Assembly: GCA_021292105.1 (NCBI GenBank)
Contig: CM037869.1
Span: 36,025,835-36,089,834, forward strand
Origin: Anadara kagoshimensis
Lineage: Eukaryota > Mollusca > Bivalvia > Arcoida > Arcidae
Direction of reading: 5' to 3'
Length of the DNA: 64,000 nucleotides
The notes beneath the pieces were generated by a model, which worked only from the letters and a program-made list of their open reading frames with translations, was not told the origin of the DNA and did not search any database. Positions 13,401 to 27,425 of this stretch are shown here, piece after piece (within the stretch, counting starts at the first letter, position 1; each line of letters begins with the position of its first letter). The translations under genes were made by a program, and so were the position numbers.

Positions 13401-16400
13401 CGGGCTAACTTCCCTGGTGGAAGTTTACGTATCTAGCCTAACTTGACGGTTCCAAAGTTTTATACTTTGCTTCTGGATTGTGATTCGGACATGGATTAAT
13501 ATGTTTGTTTTTGATTACAACTTCTTAGTCTAAGCTAATATACATTATAGTATACGTCATGTTGTTATTTTAGCATTCGTTGTCATGGTATCGCCATTTC
13601 CTAGTGTGTTTCCGTCAAGTTGATATCTGGCCCGACCACAGTGACTTACTGATAGCGATCGGTGATGCAGTAGAGTATTTATTACAAGATGAGGTCATGA
13701 ACCCGTACCCACATCGAGGTTTGTATATATTATTGTTTAATTCCATTGTGATACTTGATTAATGAAAGGAACCAATTGTGCCCAAAATAAAGATTGAATC
13801 ATTGAGCCCGATTGAAACCGACCAAAAGTCTAGAATCAGTGGCGGATTCAGGATTTGCCCTAATAATACATATTGTTCATTTTGATTTTTCGATACCAGT
13901 CCCGAAATACATATTGCTTATAACAAACTGTGGTGGAAACGTTATGTCGGATCCCTGGGTACACCAGAATGCAGGATTTTTGCGCCATTTTTTCAAAATT
14001 TTCCGGCGATACATGCCCCCGGACCCCCTAGAAGGGTTCGAGCCTTCGACTCTCACATTATACGCCCCCTCTTTCTAAAATTCTGGATCCGCCTCTGAGA
14101 ATATGTTCATTACAGGTCTCATTACGTGTTCTTTATGTGTTTTACTTATTTTTGTGTTGTGACGTGTTCTTAATTGTTATTTATCTTTATATTTGTATTA
14201 TGCGCTACCGGTGTTGCTAAATGCAGTAAGCGTATAATTGCTTTTGGGTTGTCTGGAACTACTGTTACGCTTACCAAACACATTATGACATTTGTTAGAT
14301 TTAATTTTTTTGCCTCTAAATGCACCCGCAAAAATTATTTAAATTACTTATTACTAATTGTAACTGTTTGATAGGCAACTGCAAACAGTCTTGAAGCACA
14401 TTGCTGTGTATCTGATCTATGCTTAAAACAATTCTAAGCATTTTTTTTAATTATCTTTTCTATTGTTTCAGAATTTAAAGATTACCGTGTTAATTTGAAC
14501 AGTTGTGAAATGGGTTATATAGAAGATGATCCCGATGAATATATATCAAATAAAGGTACTAGTAATTTATAATTATATATAAGTGGTTGTCGTAGCAGCT
14601 GTGTTTTAGAGAAATAGACACTAATGTTTTACAAACATCATTGAAATCCAACTGACGTGTCGTCGGCCATGCCTTTTATGTTCCGACACTAGCCTCCACC
14701 ATGGTACCAAAACAGGTTCACGGCACCTAATGACTTACTAGTGTCAGTGACGTCATTAAATGGCGCAATTCAGGCCATGTTTTCATTCTTTTTGTGTGTA
14801 ATTTCAAGCATACCGGGCCTTTGTGGGTGTGGTCGGCGATACGTCAATTTATCATTGCTTGTCCATTTGTGATTGAAGTACAAGATCAGTTGACGTTGAT
14901 GATAACTAAACTGTTCAGAAGAGTAAATGACGTCACGATTACTTTTAATTATTAAAGAGCTGCTGACAGATAATATGTTCAATGGCGTCATTGTACTATG
15001 ACTTTATTAAGTTTAGCAAGTTTCCACCAGGGAAGTGAGGCCGGGCGCTTCCGAAAGGTTAAGCACCTCCTGTTTAGCTAGCTACAACCGTCACGTGTGT
15101 AATCAAAATTGTGTGTAAGGAACATGGAACTATGGGACGTCAAATATATCCAGGGCAATCTTGGATATAGATACATGAAACTTATCAACAATCATGACTG
15201 TGATGACAGCCATTAAGAGGGTCTTGAGTCAAAAGTTAAAGTGTATTGAATGATCTTATAATTCATTTATTCCAGTACCAGATATTGTGGGATGTATGGC
15301 ATGCAGCATTAAACGAAAGAAAAAGAAGAAGACAAAACTTCGTGACATGCGTCTGTTTGACGGACCGGAGATGCAACTGTTCTTATGGGCACTTCTTCTT
15401 AACCGGATTGAAATGGCCAAAATATTTTGGAGTATGTTGCCAAGAAATAAAATTGGTAAGTCAGAAATAATGGTTTTGTATTTTCTTCACAGTTCTTATT
15501 GGTTAAAATTCCTACACGTAATTTATTCATTGATGTGGTCAAAATCCGTACTACACAGCTTACACTTATGAATTACCAGTGAATAGAATTTAATGTAGTG
15601 ACCTCATTCTCATATCCATCAGTCATAAATTTCAGTACATAAAATCATTTCGCGACATTTAGCTGTAATATAATTCGCATTACCTTTACGTCATTTCGAA
15701 TGGAAACCCTTCAGCTTTGAGCTATTCTTTATTGTATAAAAGGCCAAAAGGTCAAAGGTTCCCTGGTCCCGGTTGTACAAAGCATGGGAGACTCCGCTAG
15801 CTTAAACATTCAGTTAGCCAAGACTTGTGTTCAATATATGTTCAAAAGTTAATGCACACAATTGGTATTTTCGAAAAAAAGCAGTTGAAGGCAAAACTAC
15901 ATGCATATCTTATGTCAAATACTTTTATTTAGTAACATAAATATTAACATTTAAAGTTTCACTTACCATTTTGTAGAAACTAACCGAGGTTTGAACAAGC
16001 GAGTCCATGCTGTGATTCACAATGGTCACAAAAAACTTAATATATTCATTCGGTTAGTGTTTTATAGCGCATAGTGTTAAAACCATCAACTAAGTTTGTT
16101 TAAAAAGGGTAGGTCCGTCCGCTAGCAGAATGCTATAATTGTTTGATTGATGACAATGCATGACATTTGTTTTCTTATTGTAGTTGCCGCAGTACTGGCA
16201 GGATCGATTCTAAAAGCGTTCAATAAGTACGCAAAGAAAGAAGAAGCTTTTGATTTAAGCGAGAGTTTAAGAAAGAGTTCAAGGTAAATAACCACCATAA
16301 AACTCTGTAACTATTTACTATTTATTTCACCATTAAAACTGTTAATAAAATATGTTCTTACTCCCGTTTTTCTTTAATAGTCTTTAGTTTAAACAATATT

Positions 16401-17452
16401 TATTCATCATTAAATACAAATAATACAACACAAAACAAATTTTAAACTGGATACAGGAACAAGCGCTAGCTTATTTAAACACGTCTCCAGGTTCATAGAT
16501 TTTTAATGTCAGGGAATTTTTATTTTTTGTTCAAGGTCAGGAAAATGTCAGGGAACTTAAAAAATTAAGAAAATGTCAATGAATTATCGGAGGATTGTAT
16601 ATTTATTTGAAATTTTAATTATACTTTTCTTATCCAGCTTACTGTTCCCACTCTACTGAGCAGAGTACGGCGTATTATGGATGACTAGATTCTTGGTTTT
16701 TGTTTCCCTTCCACATAATACTACTTAATTATTTTATGCACCTTTGTACGAGGTCGCGGTGGCCTAAGGGATAAGACGTCAGTGTTCAAATCCAGAGTTT
16801 CTCAACGCTGTGAGTTCGAGTCCCGCTTGGACCACATGTGGGGAAGTGAATTTTCCTTGCCGTTGGCCTCCACTGGTTCACCTGGTATCAGTATAATGGA
16901 CTGGGGGAGTTGTACGCTTGTCTGCGGCGTACTGACTCTGTGAGCTAGCACGTTGAAGTCGCCCTGAAAACGCGCTAGTTCAAGGCATACCATACAACAC
17001 ACTCTCACTTCACATGCATACACAAAATTGTTCATAGATTAATCCATAGAGATTAATAAAATAGTTCTTGTTGCGAATAGCTGAAAAATTACTGATGCGA
17101 CGTTAGGCAACATTCAACCAACCAACCAACCACCTTTGTACTTTACAATCATTATATGAATATGCCTTATAAATGGACAGGTCAGTGTTGTTAGACTATA
17201 CCCACTTTTTTAGTTGCAATGTATATATACTTCAGGTACTTTGAAGAACTGGCGTGCGAGGTATTAGCTGAATGTTATTCCAGGGATGGCGAGATGGCAC
17301 AAAAATTACTTGTACAGCGTGTTGACTGTACAACTGTTCTGATGCTTGCTGAAGACCATCATTTATCTGACTTGATGGGAACGCCTTGTGTTCAACAGAA
17401 ACTAAACAGTGCATGGAAAGGCAATATCGCCCTATACACATCTGCTTTAAAG
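1435..17452 (+). CDS. TRPM exons 1-9: cytoplasmic N-terminal half
   Basis: Exon 1 (1435-1507) encodes NIFHVHEFETKDFDKVILES, the end of the TRPM homology region, and splices in phase 1 to exon 2 (10046-10152). Exon 2 carries LVSLAWNRSDIAEKQIF, matching the family's 'LAWNRxDIA..IF' signature. Exon 3 has ALIQNRHEFVRLLTEQG, like the family's 'FVRLLLENG' helix. Exons 4-6 (11482-11544, 13574-13718, 14472-14555) are the less conserved linker; exon 5 includes LLIAIGDAVEYLL. Exon 7 (15276-15455) has a Lys-rich patch, then MQLFLWALLLNRIEMAKIFW. Exon 8 has VAAVLAGSILKAF and exon 9 FEELACEVLAECY, both standard TRPM segments. Intron 1 (1508-10045) contains a complete TRIM-like gene. Intron 9 contains a Helentron-like element. 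Confidence 0.9.
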
Positions 17453-19899
17453 GTAAATCAAACACAAGCAAACGGTACATGCCGGAACCATAATAATCAA
17501 AACATAAAATTTACTACCTGCAATTTTTTAATTTTTTGCCGACGTTCGAGTAACAGGCAACAGTTTTTAGCTCACCTGACCGAAGGTCATGTGAGCTTAT
17601 GGCATAGCGCAGCGTGTGTATGTGCGTGTGTGCGTGTGTGCGTGCGTGTGTGCGTGCGTGCGTGCGTCGTTAACACCTATTTTCGACTTCTCCTCTGAAA
17701 CTACTGGACAGTTTTTAATGAAACTTTGTCAGAAGTATATATGGGCCGGTGCAATTCAGATTTGTTCGTGGCGTTGCCATGGCTACCATAACTAGGTCAA
17801 GGTGACCTAGGGGTGCAAAAATCTTAAAAAATCTTCTTCTCCGAAAGTACTGATTGGAGAAAAAATCTGATGTGATATTTGGCTTCTCTAGGGTCTTAAG
17901 CCTATAGTTTGTTCATTTTATGAAATTCGGATAAAAATAGGTTACGCGTTTTTGCGTTTAATTTTGAAAAAATCGTAAAATAGCTTCAAATTGTTATAAC
18001 TTGACTATTTGACCAGATAATGACATGGGGTTTTCAGTTTTGACATATTCTTGTTAGTATCTTCAAAATGAGGTCAAGGTCAATTGTGAAGGTCGTGACC
18101 TAATTTTTTTTACCTCTGATTATAATTATTATCTCAAAAACTATAAACTTTTTGTATAGGCATGTATATTAGAATGATGTAGGTATTGATACAACGATCA
18201 TTTTGATGTATAGAAAAAGGTCATGGGTTCAAAGGTCAAGGTCACAGATGCAAAACAATACCGAAATGGTTAATTATCTCGAAAACTATAAACTTTTTGT
18301 ATAGGCATGTATATTAGAATGTTGTAGGTATTGATACAACGATCATTTTGATGCATAGAAAAAGGTCATGGGTTCAAAGGTCAAGGTCACAGATGAGAAA
18401 CAATACCGAAATGGCTAATTATGTTGAAAACTATAAACTTCTTGTATAGGCATGTATATTAGAATGTTGTAGGTATTGATACGACGATCATTTTGATGTA
18501 TAGAAAAAGGTCATGGGTTCAAAGGTCAAGGTCACAGATGTGAAACAATACCGAAATGGTTAATTATCTCGAAAACTATAAGCTTTTTGTATAGGCATGT
18601 ATATTAGAATGTTGTAGGTATTGATACAACGATCATTTTGATGTATAGAAAAAGGTCATGGGCTCAAAGGTCAAGGTCACAGATGTGAAACAATACCGAA
18701 ATGGTTAATTATCTCGAAAACTATAAGCTTTTTGTATAGGCATGTATATTAGAATGTTGTAGGTATTAATACAACGATCATTTTGATGTATAGAAAAAGG
18801 TCATGGGTTCAAAGGTCAAGGTCACAGATTCGAAACAATACCGAAATAGTTAATTATCTCGAAAACTATAAACATTTTGTATAGGCATGTATATTAGAAT
18901 GTTGTAGGTATTGATACAACGATCATTTTGATGTATAGAAAAAGGTCATGGGTTCAAAGGTCAAGGTCACAGATGCGAAACAATACCGAAATGGTTAATT
19001 ATCTCGAAAACTATAAACTTTTTGTATAGGCATGTATATTAGAATGTTGTAGGTATTGATACAACGATCATTTTGATGTTTAGAAAAAGGTCATGGGTTC
19101 AAAGGTCAAGGTCACAGATGCAAAACAATACCAAAATAGTTAATTATCTCGAAAACTATAAACTTTTTGTATAGGCATGTATATTAGAGTGTTGTAGGTA
19201 TTAATACAGCAATCATTTTGATGTATAGAAAAAGGTCATGGGTTCAAAGGTCAAGGTCACAGATGTGAAACAATACCAAAATAGTTGTCTCGAAAACTAT
19301 AAACTTTTTGTATAGGCATGTATATTAGAATGTTGTAGGTATTGATACAACGATCATTTTGATGTATAGAAAAAGGTCATGGGCTCAAAGGTCAAGGTCA
19401 CAGATGTGAAACAATACCGAAATGGTTAATTATCTCGAAAACTATAAACTTTTTGTATAGGCATGTATATTAGAATGTTGTAGGTATTGATACAACGATC
19501 ATTTTGATGTATAGAAAAAGGTCATGGGTTCAAAGGTCAAGGTCACAGATGCAAAACAATACCGAAATGGTTAATTATCTCGAAAACTATAAACTTTTTG
19601 TATAGGCATGTATATTAGAATGTTGTAGGTATTGATACAACGATCATTTTGATGCATAGAAAAAGGTCATGGGTTCAAAGGTCAAGGTTACAGATGAGAA
19701 ACAATACCGAAATGGCTAATTATGTTGAAAACTATAAACTTCTTGTATAGGCACGTATATAAGAATGTTGTAGGTATTGATACAATGGTTATCATGATGT
19801 AAAGAAAAAGTCATCGGGGTTTAGTATTTATGTTTTCTTTAAATCTATCAGCTAGCCATTAGTTATCAGGTGAGCGTATCAGGCCCATGGGCCTCTTGT

Positions 19900-19946
<47 letters not shown>

Positions 19947-22900
19947 CAGAAATATTGCACTACATACTAGTAATGATTTGTGCGTAACGTTTTCGAAAAA
20001 GCTTGGGTCACAATTTTCCTGGATAAAGTTGTTTTTATGTGAAAATGTTAATTAATTCACGCAAAACCATACCCAATGGAATTAAATGTTTCACTTAAAC
20101 TTTGATGGTCAAAACAAATTTTGGTATTGATAATAAGTTTAAAACAAAATACTTTGTTAAAAGTTTTAAATAACTGAAGTAAACTTGCGCATGGGTTCAC
20201 ATTGAACAGCTTTTACCTTTCAGAATCACTGTTCCCTTTTAGCGCTTAATTTTTCTTTTCATTGCCTTGTTTGACAATTTTACCATTTACTCACATTGTG
20301 TTGTGTTCTTTGTTTCGTTTGCTGTTGAAAAGTACCTGTTTTTCAATTGCAGATTTTTTTTTTCTATTTATAGACAGTTTTTAATACCAATTAGTTTAAA
20401 TTGTATCTTCCTTCATGTTTTCAGATTTTTATACGAATGCTTCTCCCCATTCTTGTTTTTGATGTGAAATTTACTTCAAATGGCAAAGTAAACAAAAAAG
20501 AAAAATCAGAAAACCAGACAGAAGAAGACAACAATCAAAAAGCAGCACAACCATACCTACCTACAAGAGACAAGTCAAAACAAAGATTTTATCGCGTTTC
20601 GTTGCTAGGAGACAAGAAAACAATAAGCCTTGGATTCGCTCTATATTACCTGTACAGAGCCCCAATAACGATATTTATGGCCAATGTGGTAAGATTTTTG
20701 AAATGAAAAAAGTTTCTACTATCCCGACCAAAAGGGAACGGGTTGGGGTGGCTTATGGATGACCGGTCAAAAGTGCTGGCTAACAAAGGTTTAAAAGCTC
20801 TTACTACCCCAACCAAATGGCAACAGTTCAACTGTCCCGACCAAGAGGGGATGTGTTCGTGGATGGAAGGTCAAAAGCGCCTGCTATTCTGACCAAAAGG
20901 GGATGGGGCATCGTTGATGACCGGTTATCTTTATACATGTAATGAATATTTATACCATCCATTGAGGCGTCGGTGGTAGAGTAGTCTCAAAGTGCCGGAT
21001 GACTGACAACGGCGTCTCTAAACGCAAAGGTTTGAATTCCGCCCGGGCAGATCTTAGTATAGGAACGGTTAAGTAAGGTCAGTTCTCTTACCGAAGGTCG
21101 GTGAATTTTCTCTCGACACTCCGTTTTTCAACCGTCACAGAACTGGATGATGTGATATGAAGTGAAAGAACCTTGATTGTGGCATATAATACCATTAGGT
21201 ACTACGCTTGCTGAAATCCTGGAAGTCGAATATTGAAATCCATTGTTCATTCTTTGTAATTTGAACTTGAAATACGACATCTCTAACACTGATTTTTTGT
21301 TTTATTTTTGCACAGATTTCGTATCTAATTTTCCTGGGGATGTTCACATATTTTGTGCTGACAGATTTGAGACCAGGATCACCGTCTGTTGTTGAATATC
21401 TGTGTTATACCTGGATCTTAGCCAGTATCCTTGAAGAATTGAGAGAGGTAAAACATATTAAACTTGTTTGAACAATGTTGGCATGAAAGATTTATTAGGT
21501 AGCATCATGTAAATGCATATATATCATAATATGTTTATTCATGGGAGCTGGTGTATGTAGGCGTTTTACTCTTGTTCCAGAACACCTTGTAGCTCCACCA
21601 TATTGCTTATTTTGTAATTTGGGTGTCCATTTTTGTGTTTCTAAGAACAAATACCTTTTTTGGTATGGTAAATGTTGATTTAAATATCGTAAAATGTTAT
21701 TCATGTGTGGCGGGCCGGACTCAATAGGTGGCCGGGTAGCTCAGTGGGTAAAGCGATCGTGCTAGTATTGGGAAGGTCTCGGGTTCGAGTCCCGGTTTGG
21801 TCGTTGCATTTTCCCCTTTCATGTTACACATGTATTCATGAAGACGGGTTATAAATATGATATCCAACTCTTGATCCTGATTCCTTCGTTGTATGTAATT
21901 GTAATTTTATTATGTGTTAATTGTATACCATTTAAAGATCAAATGTCATGCGTCATGTTAATTGAAATTATAAGTTTGTTAAAAGTAAAAAACCCAATCT
22001 TATCGATGAAATGTAAATTTGCAGTAAATAATTTGTATAGCGTCTACCCTTCTAGAATGGTCACCCAAGGATGCCATTATTGGGTAGGGGAAAATGAAAG
22101 AAATACGGAACTTTGAGATTTCAATTTCATCCAAGATAGTTGTAAAAACAGAGAAAATAATAATCAACAATAAAATTATTGTGATGACGGCCCTAAAACT
22201 TTTTTGAGGGTCTCGATTGGCCCAACCTTGCAGTCTTACAACAGTTTTATTTCACTTTCAGATATCGTTCAAAAAGCAGAAGACTGTATCCTATAAGATT
22301 TACAAATGGTTAGCGAATCAATGGAACCGGTTTGATCTTATATTACACCTTTGCTTTGTTTTATCTGTGATACTCCGGTTTGCTCTATCATCTGAAGTGT
22401 TTGTCTGGGCCAGAATATCATATAGTATAACATTAACAATGGCGTTTTTACGTTTTATGGAAGTATTCAATGTTGAGGAACAAATGGGTCCAAAAGTCAT
22501 CATGATTCGTAAAATGGTGAGTATGAATTAAATTTGTTACATATTATAAAACACAAACATGTCGGTTCATGTTTAAATCGCAATCCCAAAAGCAAACTAG
22601 AAATATATAAACTGGCAAATTTAGTTAAGCATGTGGATGGATTTTCACTATAAAAAGAGTCCGGTTGTTCCGGAAGGGTAGGCAATTTGTGTTTAGCTGA
22701 ATACAACCACTACGTGTAAAATACGTAATTTCAAAATTAAAAATTTGGTATTTTATGAACAGTTTTGCTCCATATTTGTCTGTGCAAATAGTAGAAAAGA
22801 AAGTCGCCAACAGCAGTTGTTCTATATTTTTATCATGTAATGAATAAATTTGACAGATCTTTAACAATTCCATTGGCTGAAACGACTAAAAACGCGTTGT

Positions 22901-23894
22901 TCCTCAATGGCCCGAACGTTGTAAGGCCGCGCAACTCACAATTCGTTAACTGTTTCTGACGGACAAGCTGTTCATCGAAGCTGAAAAACAAGCGCTTGGT
23001 AACGACCAACGTAACCAAAACACCAGGCTTATTTAAATGCAATTCGTAGATGTAAAGATGTAGAGAAGCAGTTATATATCATGGTTCGATTGTTCAAAAT
23101 TCTATTAAGCTTAATCAAATGGATAGTGAAAATTCAAAATGTTTTTAAATGCAGTTTTGGCTGCAAGTTATTATATTTGATAATAATACCGTGCATTAAT
23201 TTCTGGAAGAAATTTCGAAAACATTGCCTAAAACACAAGATACAGATCTTGGCTAACCATCTGATTAAGTTAACAGAACTTTGGACAACCGGACCCATGT
23301 CACCATGAAATCTTTATTTTGAATAAACTATTAAATTTATTTTCTTTTTCTTTTTACCTTTGCAGTTGTTGGATTTGTTATTCTTTATCTTAATACTTGG
23401 ATTGTTTATACTCGGATTTGGTACAGCGTATCACGCTAACAGATTTCCGAATTCTGTTCCAGACTGGGGACTTTTGAAGGACATTTTATATATACCGTAT
23501 TTTCAAATATATGGAGAGTTATTCTTAGATCATATGGAAGGTAAGTGTTAACTTGATAATTTGTATGTGTTCTACTGTTATAAAGGTATAGCATCTTGTG
23601 TTAATATCGGCAAATACCGTAAACTGTGTTAGTTTTCTTTTAAAAAAAGCAAATTTGCCAAATGAAAATGAAACAAAATTGTATATTATGTCAAAATTAT
23701 GAAAGCTACATGTAACATGTCAAAATGACATGGGGGGATACATATATCAGACAATAAGTAGAATTTCGATTCCTTGCCACTATTTGTTATAAAGAAACAT
23801 GTAATACAACAGATTTTGGGACTTGAAAAAGTATTTTTAATTTTTAAAAAAAAATATTTAAATTTTTTGCAGCCACTACATACTTTTTTCGGAA

Positions 23895-23933
<39 letters not shown>

Positions 23934-26900
23934 CTTCTCTCTCTCTCTCTCCTCAGTAAAAAAGCATCTTCATTATCATTTAGGCACAGAACCAGTTTCA
24001 TGTACTACAAATGAGACGCTATGGCGATATGGTGGAGCTACAAGATGTTCTGAATCCAGTCCTTTCGTCATCATACTAGCAGTTATATACATGATGTTGA
24101 CTAATATACTACTAGTTAATTGGTTATTGCTATGTTCAGGTATGTGGAACCTTTTAGAACACTATTGAAACGGAAAAGTCCAATCGATGAAATTGTAAAT
24201 ATTGTCATGTTATTCGAAAATTTTTACAGTTTCTGAGTACAAGGTATATATACGGTCTCAAAACACAAAGTACATATTCACCCCCACAAACTAGTTTGAC
24301 GGGGGTGTATGAGGTATATAGGAATCTCAATATCTGTCTGTCTGTTCGTCCGTGTAATTTCGTGTTCGAGAAATATCTCATAATTTCTTTGGACTTGTGA
24401 ATAATCTTCATAGTCTAAAATTGTGTCATGGCTTTGAACCAAGGTCATATAGAAAAGTTCAAGGTCGCGGAAAAACCTTAAACCATTGGAGATGTTGCGG
24501 TGGGGGTACTAATATTTGGTTCTAGTTAGAAATATGTTTCATTCTTTCGTGTCTATATTTCCAATGTTTCATTAAGGGAGCAGCACCGGCTAAGTGAATC
24601 ATTACGGCTTTTGTGGCCTACCAAGACAATCATTTTTAAGTCAGTTGATTGCTGAAGGCCGGGTACTCTAGTGACATCTACCATTCCGCGACTGACCGTC
24701 TAGATATAAGCAACACAAACACATCGCTCCATGTTTATATGAAAATCCCAAAATCAAAGTAAAACCCTTATATGCTGGCAAAAAAACACTCTAACTCAGA
24801 AAATCTTGATAGAGCGTAAAACTCCTGAGAAAATCTTGATTGGGCGTAAAACTCCTGACAATCTTGATTTGGCGTAAAACTGAGAAAACCTTGATTGGGC
24901 GTACAACTCTTAACTCCACATCACTGCAATATTTCATTCATTGTCTGTTTCAGTCATACGTTTCAGAAGGTGCAATCGGATTCCAAGAAGCTTTGGCGTT
25001 TTCATAGATTCCAGCTGGTTCATGGATATTACATACGACCAATGATGGTTCCACCATTTATTGTTTTTACGCACATGTTTCGCTTCATCCAATATTGGCT
25101 CGTTAAGAAGTGTAAAGTACGAGGGTGGCCCAATGCATTCCGTAAGTAACTTTTATTAGATGAATTTCTGGTATTTTATTTCATTTTAAAGTTTAAAACA
25201 AGGTTCATATTCAATTTTTAAATGTCCTAGTTTTATGGAGCATTAATTGTAAAATAATTTGGATAGATAAAGGCCAACAAATTCGCAGCAGAACTGAACT
25301 GAACCAGTGTGATGAAGAGACATTTACACGTTGCTTACTTTGAAAGCCATTCCACACAATATTAGATGTTGTACAAAGAATTTTTTTTATAAATATCGGC
25401 TTTAATTTCATCAAGCAGTTGCAAAGTGTATACAACTTTTTGGGTGAACCATGTGTATATAAGTTTACGTTAAATAATAATAATAATAAGTTATAATCTT
25501 CGCAAGAGAGAAATAAAGATTGAATAATTGAATGAATGAATGAATGAATGAATGGTCGTCATTTAAATTTTTAGTTTAAACAATATTTATTTTGATAAAA
25601 TACATGATACATAATTACGAATAGATACAATGAGGATCCGGAACAAGAGTGAAACTCTTATATAAACCAGTCTCCTTCAAATATAATATGTTACAATATA
25701 TACTCAACCTGAAGTTTACAATATTAAATAAATAAACTAATGGATATATAATTAATTATTGAATTGATTAAATAAATAAGTAAATAAATGTAGATTAGAG
25801 AACATCAAAGACAAGCAAAAATATAATATAATATAATATAATATAATATAATATATAATATAATATAATATAATTAATATAATATATATATATTGTGGGT
25901 GTTTGTCAGTACAGAATAATTATCTGGTAAATCGTTTCGATTGTAAAATAAATTCTTGAACTGATAGAAATATTTAAATTTTTAATACAAATATGATATT
26001 ATAATATGTCTTGGCAGTAATTTTAAGCATATAATTTGACTATCTCTTTCTATGTAATATTACAGGTTTAAAATACGATGAAAGTGAAACATATAGATTG
26101 AGTTTATTCGAAAGAGATGCAGCATCAGAATATCTACATCAAATAAATACAGTACAACGACAGAAAATGGAGACAAAGATAGATTCTGCTGTAGATAGGT
26201 AAGGTTAGACTCTGCTGTAGATAGGTAAGGTTAGATTCTGCTGTAGATAGGTAAGGTTAGAGGTAAGGTTAGACTCTGCTGTAGATAGGTAAGGTTAGAC
26301 TCTGCTGTAGATAGGTAAGGTTAGACTCTGCTGTAGATAGGTAAGGTTAGACTCTGCTGTAGATAGGTAAGGTTAGACTCTGCTGTAGATAGGTAAGGTT
26401 AGACTCTGCTGTAGATAGGTAAGGTTAGACTCTGCTGTAGATAGGTAAGGTTATCATATAGACGTTTTATATCCTGTGTTCCTCTCATGTGATAAAAGTA
26501 GAGAATGGAATAATAAATTTGACCATCCACATGCAAAAAGGGCCCTTAGGTAAAAATAAAGTAAGATTTTCGATGTTTGTTACATTTTTAAGCACCAACA
26601 TTGGTTTAAATGAACATAAATAATAAAAGTGTAATCACTCTAGTAGTTGTAGAAACATGGTAAAATAACAACAAACATGCTTTTAAGAGACTATGTACAT
26701 GTATACTGCATTAAAAACCTGTTTTCAGCATTAAGATTGGATTGTTCTAAGGGCCCTTTTTGCTTGCGGAACGTGACGCATATATGTTTTTACCATCCGC
26801 CCATACCCCCTTCAAGATTATTTCATTAATATCGAGGCGTCCGGAGAAAACCAAGCAAACAAAACCATACCAACGAAACCGGCAAAAGTCTACGCCAAGA

Positions 26901-27393
26901 TCTACCCTGAACCTAGGCGATGAGAAGCGGGATTTTAGAACTATGGGTCACGGACACATGCTTCAAGTATAGTGTAACAGAGTGAAGTGGCGTAATGGCA
27001 ACCCTAGTTTACACCATTTTGTTAATTTGATGCTGTCATTTCTTAGCTGTAGCCGCGAATAGGTGCATTAATGCTTATGCAGTTTTAACAATGAATCACT
27101 CACTCATTCACTCATTTCTGAGCTAGCGAGGGGGTCGAACCTATTGAAGTCTTATTGATGGTAAGACACGACGCTAGGTAACTTACCATCGTCAAGGCAG
27201 ATGGTTCATTATTTAAGAAATGACATTCTGATCATGGTATTTCAAGGGGTAATAAAAGGTAGTGTGGCGCGTGCCAAATTCGATGAAGTGGCACGCGCCA
27301 CACTATCTTTCGTTATCCCCTGAAATACCATGATCAGAAATGTCATTTCTTATATTTACAATTTTTGTTTCTTTATTTATTTATTTATATTCT

Positions 27394-27425
<32 letters not shown>

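Noticed and set aside
17219..17698. 159-residue continuous frame
   Set aside because: Only 17236-17452 is coding (TRPM exon 9). The rest reads through the donor into intron and the start of a mobile element.
18140..19780. CRISPR-like regular array
   Set aside because: Units are about 144 bp and wholly repeated with no unique spacers; they are the core of a mobile element in a eukaryotic genome.
21725..21800. Possible true tRNA gene
   Set aside because: A and B boxes are good, but acceptor and anticodon stems pair poorly and similar heads recur with SINE bodies.
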